Part shown: positions 17,977-26,869 of the stretch, in pieces
Layout: every line of letters begins with the position of its first letter
Numbering within the stretch: the stretch's first letter is position 1
NCBI RefSeq assembly: GCF_027922005.1
Contig: NZ_BSEV01000012.1
Location: 1-64,000 of the forward strand
Reading direction: 5' to 3'
Source: Streptosporangium carneum
GTDB lineage: Bacteria; Actinomycetota; Actinomycetes; Streptosporangiales; Streptosporangiaceae
Length of the DNA: 64,000 nt
The notes under the pieces: generated by a model
What the model was told of the DNA's origin: nothing
The model's database searches: none
Seen by the model: only the letters and a program-made list of their open reading frames with translations
Translations under genes and position numbers: made by a program

Positions 17977-19452
17977 GTGGCTATAGAAATAGAGGACAAG
18001 TTCGACGTCCCGGCGGACTACGAGCTTCCGGAACTGGCCGATCTGCCGGGGTGCTCGGAGGCCGTCGGCCCCAAGACCCACCAGCTCGTCGCGCTGTACT
18101 TCGACACCCCTGACCTGAGGCTGGCCGCTCGTGGGATCACTCTGCGGCGGCGCCGGGGCGGGACCGATCCAGGCTGGCACCTCAAGCTTCCCAAGGCCAA
18201 GGGCGTCCGGCAGGAGATCACCCACCCGCTGACCCGCAGCACGAAGATCGTCCCCTCCGAGCTGGCCGACCTCGTGCTCGCCTACACCCGTGGGGTCCCC
18301 CTCGCGCCCGTCGCCGAGCTGGACACCCGCCGCTCGGTGACCCAGCTGGTCAACGGCGCGGGGGTGCGGCTGGTGGAGATCGCCGACGACCGGGTCAAGG
18401 GCACCGTGCTCGGCGACCAGCCGCACGTCGAGCGCTGGCGCGAGGTCGAGGCCGAGCTGATCGAGGGCGACGAGAGACTGCTCGGCAAGGTCGGCAAGCG
18501 GCTGGTGAAGGCGGGCGCGTCCGCCGCCGACTCGGCCAGCAAGCTGTCCCGCGTGCTCAACGCCGTGGCCCCCGTCCCCGAGGTGCGGCTCGCCGAGACC
18601 AGGGCCGGGTCGGCGGGCGAGGTCGTCGTCGGCTATCTCAACGCCCAGGTGGCCGCCCTCCTGGCGCAGGACCCCCGGGTACGGCGTGCGGAGGAGGACG
18701 CGGTCCACCAGATGCGGGTCGCCTCCAGGCGGCTCCGCAGCGCGCTGAAGTCCTTCAAGACGATCGTCGAGGGGACCGAGGCCCTCCAGGAGGAGCTCAA
18801 GTGGCTGGCGGGCGTCCTCGGCGAGGCCCGTGACCTCGAGGTCATCAGGGAGCGCTTCGCCCACAGGCTGGAGACCCTCGACTCGGAGCTGATCGTCGGC
18901 CCGGTCGGCACCCGTCTCAGCTCCGACCTGCTGGACGCCGAGCACGAGGCCTACGACCGGATCAGGGAGGCGCTCGGCGGGGAGCGGTACTTCGCCCTGC
19001 TCGACGCCCTGGACGACCTGGTGGCGACCCCCGTGCTCACCAAGGCCGCGAAGAAGCCCGCCGACACCCTCGACGCCGTCGCGGCCAAGGGCTGGCGCCG
19101 GGTCACCCGGGCCTACGCCGTGGCGCAGGCGGTCGAGGGCGCCGACCGTGAGACCGCCATGCACGACGTGCGCAAGGCCGCCAAGCGGGCGCGTTACACG
19201 GCCGAGGTGCTCGGCATGAGCAAACTGGCCAAGCGTGCCGAGGCCGTGCAGGAGGTGCTGGGCACCCACCAGGACGGCGTCGTCGCCCAGGAGCGCCTGG
19301 CGGCCGAGGCGGCGAACGCCAGGCTCGCGGGGGAGGACACCTTCACCTACGGCGTGCTGACCGGCCTGGAGCGGGCGGGCGCGGAGCGGGCCTGGGAGGA
19401 GTTCCCCCGGGTCTGGGCCGAGACCGCGGAGGCGGTCGACGCGCTGCTGTGA
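17977..19452 (+). CDS. CYTH and CHAD domain protein
   Basis: The 491-aa protein begins (GTG, 17977) with a CYTH domain whose ExExK signature is E4, E6 and K8 (IEIEDK); basic strands such as LRRRRGG and HLKLPKAK line the phosphate tunnel. From about residue 210 a helical CHAD domain follows, with conserved His/Arg/Lys faces (VHQMRVASRRLRSAL, MHDVRKAAKRARY). CYTH proteins hydrolyse triphosphates such as inorganic tripolyphosphate; CHAD binds polyphosphate. It converges with the mutT1-like/ppk1 operon, which supports a polyphosphate-related job. Region 17823-17976 before it holds no gene. Confidence 0.9.
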   Translation: MAIEIEDKFDVPADYELPELADLPGCSEAVGPKTHQLVALYFDTPDLRLAARGITLRRRRGGTDPGWHLKLPKAKGVRQEITHPLTRSTKIVPSELADLVLAYTRGVPLAPVAELDTRRSVTQLVNGAGVRLVEIADDRVKGTVLGDQPHVERWREVEAELIEGDERLLGKVGKRLVKAGASAADSASKLSRVLNAVAPVPEVRLAETRAGSAGEVVVGYLNAQVAALLAQDPRVRRAEEDAVHQMRVASRRLRSALKSFKTIVEGTEALQEELKWLAGVLGEARDLEVIRERFAHRLETLDSELIVGPVGTRLSSDLLDAEHEAYDRIREALGGERYFALLDALDDLVATPVLTKAAKKPADTLDAVAAKGWRRVTRAYAVAQAVEGADRETAMHDVRKAAKRARYTAEVLGMSKLAKRAEAVQEVLGTHQDGVVAQERLAAEAANARLAGEDTFTYGVLTGLERAGAERAWEEFPRVWAETAEAVDALL

Positions 19453-19493
19453 GCCGACGCGCCGCCTGAGCGGTGAGTCGCGGTGAGGCGCGC

Positions 19494-20372
19494 TCAGGTG
19501 ATGTAGCGGTCCACACCGACGATCTTGCCGTCGGTGTGGTGCAGCACCATGAACGCGCCCTTGCGCAGCTGCACGTCCCCGGGCCGGTCGATGACTCCCG
19601 CGATCAGCTCGGGGAGCACCTTGCCGTGGCTGCACAGCACCGCGGACCGGTCGGAGGCGATGGCCTTGGAGACCAGTCGCAGAGCGGCCCGCGGGTCGTA
19701 GTGGGTCTCCGTCAGCAGCCGCTCCTGACGGATCTCCAGGCCGGAGCTCTCCGCGTACGGTTCGAGGGTCTCCACGCACCGCCTGCTCGTGGAGCTGATC
19801 AGCTCCACGGGACGGTAGCCCGCCAGGGCGTCCGCGAGGACCTCGGCCTGCGTCCTGCCGATCTCGTCCAGCGGACGCTCGTCGTCGTCGCCCTCCCAGT
19901 CCTGGCGCGAGCCCGCCAGGCCGTGCCTGACCAGGACCAGCGGAGTGGTCGCCAGCGGCACCGCGGTGAGCGCGCGCAGCAGGCCCGCGTCCCACTCGTA
20001 GGTCAGCCGCCGCTTCGCCTCCTTCAGCGGCAGCCAGACCACCTCGTCCACCTCCTCGACGTCGGTGTAGCTCTCCCCGGAGACCACCCTGGCCGCCCAG
20101 TAGTCGACGCGCTTGAGCCGCTTGCCCTTCAGGTAGTGGATCGGCGGCAGCGACCGGCCGAGCATCGCGGTGATCCCGGTCTCCTCCGCCACCTCGCGCA
20201 GCGCCCCGGCGATGACGTGCTCGCCGGGCTTCAGCTTCCCCTTGGGGAAGGTCCAGTCGTCGTACTTCGGCCGGTGGACGAGCGCGACCTCGGGCGCAGA
20301 CTCCGCCCCCCGCCACACCACCGCCCCTGCCGCTCGGATCATGTCTGTGGGATGGACGTCCAGTTCAGTCAT
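19494..20372 (-). CDS. mutT1: NUDIX hydrolase fused to histidine phosphatase (MutT1-like)
   Basis: The 292-aa protein has an N-terminal NUDIX domain with a perfect box (GKLKPGE-x7-REVAEETGI, about residues 45-67) and a C-terminal histidine-phosphatase domain starting [11 protein letters not shown]. This fusion matches mycobacterial MutT1, which converts 8-oxo-dGTP to 8-oxo-dGMP in two steps and also acts on diadenosine polyphosphates. It overlaps the 3' end of ppk1 by 8 bp, the same ppk-mutT1 neighbourhood as in mycobacteria, so the two are co-transcribed. Confidence 0.88.
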   Translation of the reverse strand: MTELDVHPTDMIRAAGAVVWRGAESAPEVALVHRPKYDDWTFPKGKLKPGEHVIAGALREVAEETGITAMLGRSLPPIHYLKGKRLKRVDYWAARVVSGESYTDVEEVDEVVWLPLKEAKRRLTYEWDAGLLRALTAVPLATTPLVLVRHGLAGSRQDWEGDDDERPLDEIGRTQAEVLADALAGYRPVELISSTSRRCVETLEPYAESSGLEIRQERLLTETHYDPRAALRLVSKAIASDRSAVLCSHGKVLPELIAGVIDRPGDVQLRKGAFMVLHHTDGKIVGVDRYIT

Positions 20373-22428
20373 CGATCGTTCTCCACCGCCGAGTGCTGAC
20401 CAGATGGTTCTGCAGGTCCTCGCCGGGATGCCGGGCCCAGCTCCCGTCCGCGTTGAGCCACCAGGTGGAGGTCTCCTCCGACATCGCCCTGTCGAGGAGG
20501 GCGCTGAGGTAGACCCGCTGCTGCTGGCTGGTGACCTTTACCAGTGCCTCGACGCGGCGCTCGAGGTTGCGCCGCATCAGGTCGGCGCTGCCGATCCAGA
20601 CCTCCGGTCTGCGGCCGTGACCGAACTCGTAGATCCGTGAGTGCTCGAGGAAGCGGCCGAGGACGCTCCTGACCCTGATGTTCTCCGAAAGGCCGGGGAT
20701 CCCCGGCCGGAGCGTGCACACCCCGCGCACCCACAGGTCGACCGGGACACCCGCCTGCGAGGCGCGGTAGAGGGCGTCGATGACCAGCTCGTCCACCAGG
20801 GAGTTGGTCTTCATCCTGATGCTGGCCGGACGTCCCGCCTCCTGGTGGGAGATCTCCCGCTCGATCCTGGCCACGAGGCCGCCGCGCAGCGAGTGCGGGG
20901 CGACCAGCAGCCGCCGGTAGGCCGAGTGGTTGGAGTATCCGGTCAGGTGGATGAACAGGTCCGTGACGTCCTCGCCGACCAGCGGGTCCGCGGTCAGCAG
21001 GCCCAGGTCCTCGTAGTGCCTGGCCGTCTTGGGGTTGTAGTTGCCCGTGCCGATGTGGCAGTAGCTGCGCAGCTCGCCCGAGGGCTCCTGCCGTACGACG
21101 AGGGCGAGCTTGCAGTGGGTCTTGAGGCCGACCACCCCGTAGACCACGTGGCATCCGGCCCGCTCCAGCTTGCGCGCCCAGGTGATGTTGGCGTGCTCGT
21201 CGAACCGCGCCTTGATCTCCACGACCACGACGACCTGCTTGCCGGCCTCGGCCGCGTCGATCAACGCGTCCACGATCGGCGAGTCGCCGCTGGTCCGGTA
21301 GAGCGTCTGCTTGATGGCCAGCACGTTGGGGTCGGCCGCCGCCTGCTCGATGAAGCGCTGCACGCTCGTGGAGAACGAGTCGTACGGGTGGTGCAGCAGC
21401 ACGTCCCGCTCGCGGAGGACCGCGAAGATGTCGTCCTCGACGTGGACCACCTCGGCGGGGACGAAGGGGCGGAAGCCGAGCTCCCCCCGGTCCAGGTCGG
21501 CGATCGCGTGCAGGCCGGTCAGGTCCAGCGGGCCGGGCAGCCGGTAGATCTCGTGCTGGGCCACGCCGAGCTCGTCGACCAGCAGTTCGAGCACCTCGTG
21601 CGTGATGCTGTCCTCGACCTCGAGCCGCACCGGCGGGCCGAAGCGGCGCTTGAGCAGCTCCCGCTCCAACGCCTGCATGAGGTTCTCCGTGACGTCCTCG
21701 TCCACGTCCAGGTCCTCGTTGCGGGTCACCCGGAAGACGTGGTGTTCCACGACCTCCATGCCCTTGAAGAGCTGGCCCAGGTGGGCGGCGATCACGTCTT
21801 CCAGCGGGACGAAGCGGTCCTTGGACGCCGCGACGAAGCGGGGAAGCTGGCTGGGCACCTTCACCCTGGCGAACACGGTGTTGCCGCTCACGGGATTTCG
21901 GACGGTAACGGCAAGGTTGAGAGACAAGCCCGAAATATAGGGAAAAGGATGGGCGGGATCGACCGCAAGCGGCGTCAGGACGGGCCGAATCCGTTCCCGG
22001 AACAGCTTGCGCATCTCGGTGCGCTCATCCCTGCCGAGGTCGTCCCAGCGCACGATCTCGATGCCCTCCGCGGCCAGTTGCGGCCGCAGCCTCTCGTGGA
22101 AGCAGGTCGAGTGCCGCTGCGCGAGGTCGTCGGCGATCGCGGCGATCCTGGCCAGCTCCTCGCGGGGCTTCAGTCCGCTCTTGGTGCGAAGCAGCAGGCC
22201 GGTGGCCATCCGGCGCTTGAGACCGGCCACCCGGACCCGGAAGAACTCATCCAGGTTGCTGGCGAAGATGGCCAGGAACTTGACCCTCTCCAGCAGCGGC
22301 AGCGAAGGGTCTTCGGCAAGCTCCAGAACCCGCTGGTTGAACTGCAACCAGCTCTCCTCACGGTTGAGGAAGCGTTCTTGTGGAAGGGGGATTCCTTCGG
22401 AGGTGGGGTGCGCGGGTTCGGCGGACAT
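20365..22428 (-). CDS. ppk: Polyphosphate kinase 1
   Basis: The 687-aa enzyme makes long-chain polyphosphate from ATP reversibly. The N domain opens with [19 protein letters not shown], the head domain includes [12 protein letters not shown], and catalytic residues lie in [15 protein letters not shown] and [15 protein letters not shown] (the autophosphorylated His). The C-terminal [12 protein letters not shown] motif is intact. The upstream region carries two adjacent 11-mers resembling a PHO box. It heads an operon with the NUDIX/phosphatase gene. Confidence 0.96.
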   Translation of the reverse strand: MSAEPAHPTSEGIPLPQERFLNREESWLQFNQRVLELAEDPSLPLLERVKFLAIFASNLDEFFRVRVAGLKRRMATGLLLRTKSGLKPREELARIAAIADDLAQRHSTCFHERLRPQLAAEGIEIVRWDDLGRDERTEMRKLFRERIRPVLTPLAVDPAHPFPYISGLSLNLAVTVRNPVSGNTVFARVKVPSQLPRFVAASKDRFVPLEDVIAAHLGQLFKGMEVVEHHVFRVTRNEDLDVDEDVTENLMQALERELLKRRFGPPVRLEVEDSITHEVLELLVDELGVAQHEIYRLPGPLDLTGLHAIADLDRGELGFRPFVPAEVVHVEDDIFAVLRERDVLLHHPYDSFSTSVQRFIEQAAADPNVLAIKQTLYRTSGDSPIVDALIDAAEAGKQVVVVVEIKARFDEHANITWARKLERAGCHVVYGVVGLKTHCKLALVVRQEPSGELRSYCHIGTGNYNPKTARHYEDLGLLTADPLVGEDVTDLFIHLTGYSNHSAYRRLLVAPHSLRGGLVARIEREISHQEAGRPASIRMKTNSLVDELVIDALYRASQAGVPVDLWVRGVCTLRPGIPGLSENIRVRSVLGRFLEHSRIYEFGHGRRPEVWIGSADLMRRNLERRVEALVKVTSQQQRVYLSALLDRAMSEETSTWWLNADGSWARHPGEDLQNHLVSTRRWRTIDD

Positions 22429-22445
22429 ATGACCAGAATGCCCGC

Positions 22446-22467
22446 TTTGGTTGAACGGAACGTTAAT
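22446..22467 (-). promoter_or_regulatory. Possible PHO box upstream of ppk
   Basis: Reading the minus strand, ATTAACGTTCC is followed directly by GTTCAACCAAA. The second 11-mer resembles the GTTCACC-type direct-repeat unit of actinobacterial PhoP boxes and the first is a degenerate copy. It starts 18 bp upstream of the ppk ATG. ppk is known to be PhoP-controlled in Streptomyces; binding here is an inference. Confidence 0.35.
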
Positions 22468-22490
22468 TTAGGATCAACGGCCGCTGTTGC

Positions 22491-23564
22491 TTACTCGCTA
22501 GGTTCAAGTTTTCCCCGATCCTCACCGCTCCAACCGGACGGCTGGGCCTGTTGCACAGCCTGTCTGCCGGCGGTCCTGGCCTCCTTGGCGCGGATCTTCT
22601 CCTGTTCCTTGAGCTCCCGCTCGCGGATCCTCTCCTGCTCCTTGAGCAGTCGCTCCCGCTCGCGCTGCTCCCGCGCCCGCGCCTTCTCCTGCTCCCGCGC
22701 CAGCTTCTCCGCCTCGCGCCGCTCGCGTTCGCGGATCTTCTCCTGCTCCTTGAGCTCGCGTTCGCGGATCTTCTCCTGCTCCTTGAGCTCGCGTTCGCGG
22801 GCCTTCTCCTGTTCCTTGAGCTCCCGCTCGCGGGCCTTCTCCGCCTCGCGCGCCTCCTTGTCCGTCGGTCGCGCGGCAGGGGCAGGAGCAGGGGAGGGCG
22901 GGGGAGAGGGAGGGGTGAGGAGCGCGGCCTGACGCTGCTCCAGGAGGTGGGAGGAGGAGGTCAGGCGGGGGGTGGGGGCCAGGCCGGTGAGACCGTTCCA
23001 CGCCAGGTTGACCAGATGCGCGGCCACCTCCTCGCGTGAGGGCCTGCGCACGTCCAGCCACCACTGACCGGTCAGCGCCACCATGCCGACCAGCATCTGC
23101 GCGTACATCGGCGCGAGCTTCGGGTCGTAGCCCCGCTCGGCGAACTGGTCGACCATCACGTCCTCGACCTGGCTCGCGATGTCGTTGATCAGGCTGGCGA
23201 ACGTGCCCGTCCCCGAGGCCGCGTGGGAGTCGCGGACCAGGATGCGGAAGCCCTCGCTGTTCTCCTCCACGTAGGCCAGCAGGGCCAGGGCCGCCCGCTC
23301 CAGCTTGATCAGCGCGTGGGAGGCGGACAGGGCCTCGGTCACCATGCCGAGCAGCTTCTGCATCTCACGGTCGACGACGACCGCGTAGACGCCCTCCTTG
23401 CCGCCGAAGTGCTCGTAGACCACGGGTTTGGAGACGTTGGCGGTCGCCGCGATCTCCTCCACCGAGGTGCCGTCGAACCCTTTCTCCGCGAACAGGGTCC
23501 GGCTGATCTGGATCAGCTGCTCCCGGCGTTCCTTGCCTGACATGCGTCGTCGGGGTTCGCTCAC
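22491..23564 (-). CDS. TetR-family regulator with long charged helical C-terminal tail
   Basis: The protein is 357 aa from GTG at 23564 (ATG at 23543 also possible; neither has a strong ribosome site). Residues ~10-60 form the TetR HTH: ERREQLIQISRTLFAEKGF, TSVEEIAATANVSKPVVYEHF. A normal ligand/dimer domain runs to about residue 215. After a Pro-rich linker, ~120 residues consist of an 11-residue repeat of the type (A/I)RERELKEQEK. The repeat should form one continuous charged helix or coiled coil, which is rare in TetR proteins. The position before glmU matches the TetR gene Rv1019 of mycobacteria. The desaturase upstream has a TetR-type palindrome in its promoter and may be the target. Confidence 0.85.
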   Translation of the reverse strand: MSEPRRRMSGKERREQLIQISRTLFAEKGFDGTSVEEIAATANVSKPVVYEHFGGKEGVYAVVVDREMQKLLGMVTEALSASHALIKLERAALALLAYVEENSEGFRILVRDSHAASGTGTFASLINDIASQVEDVMVDQFAERGYDPKLAPMYAQMLVGMVALTGQWWLDVRRPSREEVAAHLVNLAWNGLTGLAPTPRLTSSSHLLEQRQAALLTPPSPPPSPAPAPAARPTDKEAREAEKARERELKEQEKARERELKEQEKIRERELKEQEKIRERERREAEKLAREQEKARAREQRERERLLKEQERIRERELKEQEKIRAKEARTAGRQAVQQAQPSGWSGEDRGKLEPSE

Positions 23565-23835
23565 GTCTCTAATAATGGCGCTCCCCGATCGCGAAACGGG
23601 AACCATATTCCGGCCCGCCCCCGTGACGGAGGCCCGGCCGACGGCCGCGGCGGAGGTGTTCGCCGAGGTGACGCCCACGCGGGGGCCGGACGGCTTCGTG
23701 GCCGCGCGGGCCGGGGAGACGGCGCCGCGGGGAGCGTCGGGGGGAGCGTCGGGGGAGGAGGCGGAAGAGGACGGCGAACGTGTCGTGGAAGGCGCCGTGA
23801 CCACGCGGGCCGCCGGGGCGGCCCTCGGGTGACTG

Positions 23836-24777
23836 TCAGGCGGCAATGCGCTTCGCCGCCAGTCGTTCCGGCGTCGGCCAGCGGACGTCGTGGACCCAGC
23901 CCGCCTTCTCGAACCAGCGGATGACGCCCGCGCTGAGGTCGATCTGACCCTTGAGCGCGCCGTGCCGGGCGCAGGTCGGGTCGGAGTGGTGCAGGTTGTG
24001 CCAGGACTCGCCGAAGGACGGGATGGCCAGCCACCACACGTTGCGTGACTTGTCACGCGACTCGAAGACCTCTTCGCCGAAGACGTGGCAGATGGAGTTG
24101 ATCGACCAGGTCACGTGGTGCAGCAGCCCGATGCGGACCAGCGTGCCCCAGAAGAACCCGGTGAGCATGCCCCACCACGACCACGACAGCAGGCCGCCCA
24201 GCACCGCGGGCAGCACCATGGAGGTGATCGCCATCACGGGGAAGAGCTTGTGGAGCTTGATGATGTCGGGGTCCTTGACGAGGTCGGGCGCGTACTTCTC
24301 GCGGTTCGCCCTGTCCGCCTCGAAGAGCCAGCCCATGTGCGCCCACAGCAACCCCTTGGTCACCGGCAGGAAACCGGTGCCGAACCGCCACGGCGAGTGC
24401 GGGTCACCCTCCTTGTCGGAGAACTTGTGGTGCTTGCGGTGGGTGGCCACCCAGTCGAGCACCGACATCTCCAGCGAGAGGCTGCCCGCGATGCCGAGCG
24501 CGATCTTCATCGGGCGCTTGGCCTTGAACGAGCCGTGGGTGAAGTAGCGGTGCAGGCCGACGGTCACGCCCAGCCCGGTGATCACGTAGAACACGGAGGC
24601 GATCACCACGTCGCTCCAGCCGAGCCCCCACCCCCAGGCGAACGGGACGGCGGCGATCAGGGCGATCAGCGGCGCGGCGACGACCACTCCGAAGGTGATG
24701 ATCTCGGGGGTCGTCTTCGGCTCGGGGTCGACGTCCGGTTTGGGGCCCGGAGCGGGGCGGTCTTCGATGACGGTCAT
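23836..24777 (-). CDS. Acyl-CoA/fatty acid delta-9 desaturase
   Basis: The 313-aa integral membrane di-iron enzyme has the three histidine boxes in order: HRYFTH (near residue 77), HRKHH, and HNLHH, with two pairs of TM segments between them. It introduces a double bond in saturated acyl chains and so tunes membrane fluidity. ATG at 24777. The promoter region carries a near-perfect 22-bp palindrome, suggesting control by a TetR regulator; the TetR gene 271 bp downstream is a candidate. The gap 23565-23835 holds no gene. Confidence 0.93.
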   Translation of the reverse strand: MTVIEDRPAPGPKPDVDPEPKTTPEIITFGVVVAAPLIALIAAVPFAWGWGLGWSDVVIASVFYVITGLGVTVGLHRYFTHGSFKAKRPMKIALGIAGSLSLEMSVLDWVATHRKHHKFSDKEGDPHSPWRFGTGFLPVTKGLLWAHMGWLFEADRANREKYAPDLVKDPDIIKLHKLFPVMAITSMVLPAVLGGLLSWSWWGMLTGFFWGTLVRIGLLHHVTWSINSICHVFGEEVFESRDKSRNVWWLAIPSFGESWHNLHHSDPTCARHGALKGQIDLSAGVIRWFEKAGWVHDVRWPTPERLAAKRIAA

Positions 24778-24832
24778 GCACTACCTCGCGTGGGCTTGGA
24801 GGGAGGTGGGCTTTTGTCTGGCTACGCAACCG

Positions 24833-24854
24833 TAACCTACGCCATCGTAAGTTA
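24833..24854. promoter_or_regulatory. Palindromic operator upstream of the desaturase
   Basis: TAACCTACG (24833-24841), spacer CCAT, CGTAAGTTA (24846-24854): arms match at 8 of 9 positions. It lies about 55 bp before the desaturase ATG in an AT-richer stretch, next to a second small inverted repeat TTAGG-N4-CCTAA (24852-24865). The form fits a TetR dimer site. Confidence 0.6.
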
Positions 24855-24865
24855 GGAATCCCTAA

Positions 24866-25099
24866 GCATCGAATGTGGGGAAGGTGACTCTCTGCGGCTG
24901 GACCCGTAGGGGTTTCATGACTTGTGTACCACCACCCTCACCTGCTAAACGACGTCCTCGGCGTGGCGCGCCCGTGTCCAGGGCGGAGAGAGGCGGGCCC
25001 CGTGCCCGACGAGGTCTCAAAACGAGGCGCGTTTGATATCAAGGGGTCGGTATCGTAGGGGGGCCGGGCGTTCGGATTGAGACCGAACCGCCAGGCTGA
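24866..25099. other. Intergenic spacer between desaturase operator and tRNA-Gln
   Basis: No gene is supported here. It must contain the tRNA promoter; TATCGT at 25051-25056 is a possible -10, but I see no well-spaced -35 element. Confidence 0.4.
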
Positions 25100-25171
25100 T
25101 CCGGCATTGGGTAATTGGCAGCCCGCAAGGTTTTGGTCCTTGTTGTCCAGGTTCGAGTCCTGGTGCCGGAG
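25100..25171 (+). tRNA. tRNA-Gln (anticodon TTG)
   Basis: The cloverleaf can be drawn by eye. The 7-bp acceptor stem pairs TCCGGCA (25100-25106) with TGCCGGA (25164-25170), discriminator G at 25171. The anticodon stem CAAGG/CCTTG encloses the loop TTTTGGT with anticodon TTG. The T arm is CCAGG-TTCGAGT-CCTGG. CCA is not encoded. Gln tRNA beside glmU is a common actinobacterial arrangement. Confidence 0.95.
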
Positions 25172-25337
25172 CTGTCTCTTCTGTCTTGTTTGGCAACTCG
25201 GCTGGTCGGCTGGGTGGATTCGCAGGCGGGCAGGTATCCTCACGTTGTCGAGTGGGTGACGGGACGGTTTCCAGGCGGTAGCCGTACCTCACTCCACTTC
25301 GTCATGTCTCAGCCGCGACGCCGAGGGAGCCTCGTCC

Positions 25338-26789
25338 GTGAGTGTGCCGCGCCCGGCCGCCGTCATCGTCCTCGCCGCAGGTGAGGGCACCCGGATGAAA
25401 TCGAAAACGCCCAAGATCTTGCACGAGCTGTGCGGCCGCACCCTGGTCGACCACATGCTCACAGCCGCCCGAGGACTCGAACCCGGGCGGCTCATTGTTG
25501 TCATCGGCCACGAACGAGATCGGGTCCAGGCGCACCTGTCGCGGACCAGCCCCGACGCCCAAGCCGTCGTGCAGACCGAGCAGAGGGGGACCGGTCACGC
25601 GGTCAGGGTCGTGCTGGAGCAGGTCGGCGCGATCGACGGCACCGTCCTGGTCACCTACGGGGACACCCCGCTGCTGCGCTCCGAGACCCTCGCCGGGCTC
25701 CTGGAGCAGCACGGCGCCGACGGCAACGCCGTCACCGTGCTCACCGCCGAGGTTCCCGACCCGTACGGCTACGGCCGGATCGTGCGCGACACCACTGGAG
25801 CGGTCCTGCAGATCGTCGAGGAGAAGGACGCCACTCCTCAGCAGCGGGCGATCAGGGAGATGAACTCCGGCGTCTACGCCTTCGACGGGGCCCTGCTGGC
25901 CGACGCGGTCAAGCGGGTCTCCACCTCCAACGCCCAGGGCGAGGAGTACCTCACCGACGTCCTGTCCATCCTGCGGGAGGACGGCCACCGGGTCGGCGCG
26001 CACGTCGCGGCCGACCACGTCGAGGTCGAGGGCGTCAACGACCGGGTGCAGCTCGCCTTCGCCCGCAAGGTCCTCAACGCCCGGTTGCTGGAGGCGCACA
26101 TGCGCGCGGGGGTCACCGTGATCGACCCCGACAGCACGTGGGTCGACGTGGACGTGACCCTGGAACAGGACGTGGTGATCCACCCCGGCACCCAGCTGCA
26201 CGGCCGTACGGCGGTCGCGGAGGGCGCGGAGATCGGCCCGGCCTCCACGCTGACCGACACGGTCGTCGGCGAGGGGGCGGTGGTGCGCAACGCGGTCTGC
26301 CTCGAGGCCGAGATCGGGCCCCAGGCGCTCGTCGGGCCGTACGCCTACCTGCGCCCCGGCACCGTGCTGGCCCGCAAGGCCAAGGCCGGGACCTACGTCG
26401 AGATGAAGAACGCGCGGGTCGGCGAGGGCGCCAAGGTGCCGCACCTCACCTATGTCGGCGACGCGGTCATCGGCGCGGGATCGAACATCGGCGCCTCGGC
26501 GATCTTCGTCAACTACGACGGGGTCGACAAGCACCAGACGACGATCGGCGAGCACGCCTTCGTCGGGTGCGACACCATGCTCGTCGCGCCGGTGAACATC
26601 GGCGACGGCGCATTCACTGCCGCGGGCTCGGTCATCACCAACGACGTCCCCCCGGGGGCGATCGGCGTGGCCCGTGGACAGCAGCGCAACATTGAAGGGT
26701 GGGTCGCGCGCAAGCGCGCGGGCACCAAGTCGGCCGACGCGGCGCTGCGGGCCGCCGAGGCCGAGAACCAGCAGGGGAGCAAGACGTGA
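25338..26789 (+). CDS. glmU: Bifunctional GlmU: glucosamine-1-P acetyltransferase / GlcNAc-1-P uridyltransferase
   Basis: The 483-aa enzyme makes UDP-GlcNAc for peptidoglycan and other glycans. The N-terminal pyrophosphorylase domain starts VIVLAAGEGTRMKS and has QRGTGHAV and YGDTPLL. The C-terminal left-handed beta-helix shows hexapeptide repeats and the acetyl-transfer segment VEMKNARVGEGAKVPHLTY, then GASAIFVNYDG. GTG start at 25338 with GAGGGAG upstream. Its stop overlaps the start of a 27-residue mini-ORF that leads to prs. Confidence 0.97.
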   Translation: MSVPRPAAVIVLAAGEGTRMKSKTPKILHELCGRTLVDHMLTAARGLEPGRLIVVIGHERDRVQAHLSRTSPDAQAVVQTEQRGTGHAVRVVLEQVGAIDGTVLVTYGDTPLLRSETLAGLLEQHGADGNAVTVLTAEVPDPYGYGRIVRDTTGAVLQIVEEKDATPQQRAIREMNSGVYAFDGALLADAVKRVSTSNAQGEEYLTDVLSILREDGHRVGAHVAADHVEVEGVNDRVQLAFARKVLNARLLEAHMRAGVTVIDPDSTWVDVDVTLEQDVVIHPGTQLHGRTAVAEGAEIGPASTLTDTVVGEGAVVRNAVCLEAEIGPQALVGPYAYLRPGTVLARKAKAGTYVEMKNARVGEGAKVPHLTYVGDAVIGAGSNIGASAIFVNYDGVDKHQTTIGEHAFVGCDTMLVAPVNIGDGAFTAAGSVITNDVPPGAIGVARGQQRNIEGWVARKRAGTKSADAALRAAEAENQQGSKT

Positions 26790-26869
26790 GCGAGCGAAGC
26801 GAGCGGGCCAGTGGGCGCGGCGGCGTCGCTAATGCAACGGTTGGCCGTCACAACGGGAGGACGGCATGA
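26786..26869 (+). CDS. 27-residue mini-ORF (VSERSER type) linking glmU and prs
   Basis: GTG at 26786 overlaps the glmU stop (GTGA), has GGGGAG six bases upstream, and opens a 28-codon frame starting VSERSERASGRGG. Its TGA overlaps the prs ATG (ATGA), and the prs ribosome site GGGAGG (26855-26860) lies inside it. Double overlap means ribosomes can pass from glmU through the mini-ORF into prs. It has the same length and start as the mini-ORF before rsmA. Confidence 0.5.
   Translation: MSERSERASGRGGVANATVGRHNGRTA

Noticed and set aside
17881-20316. 811-codon minus frame over CYTH-CHAD and the NUDIX gene
   Set aside because: CYTH-CHAD on the plus strand has its signature residues, and the NUDIX gene uses another minus frame.
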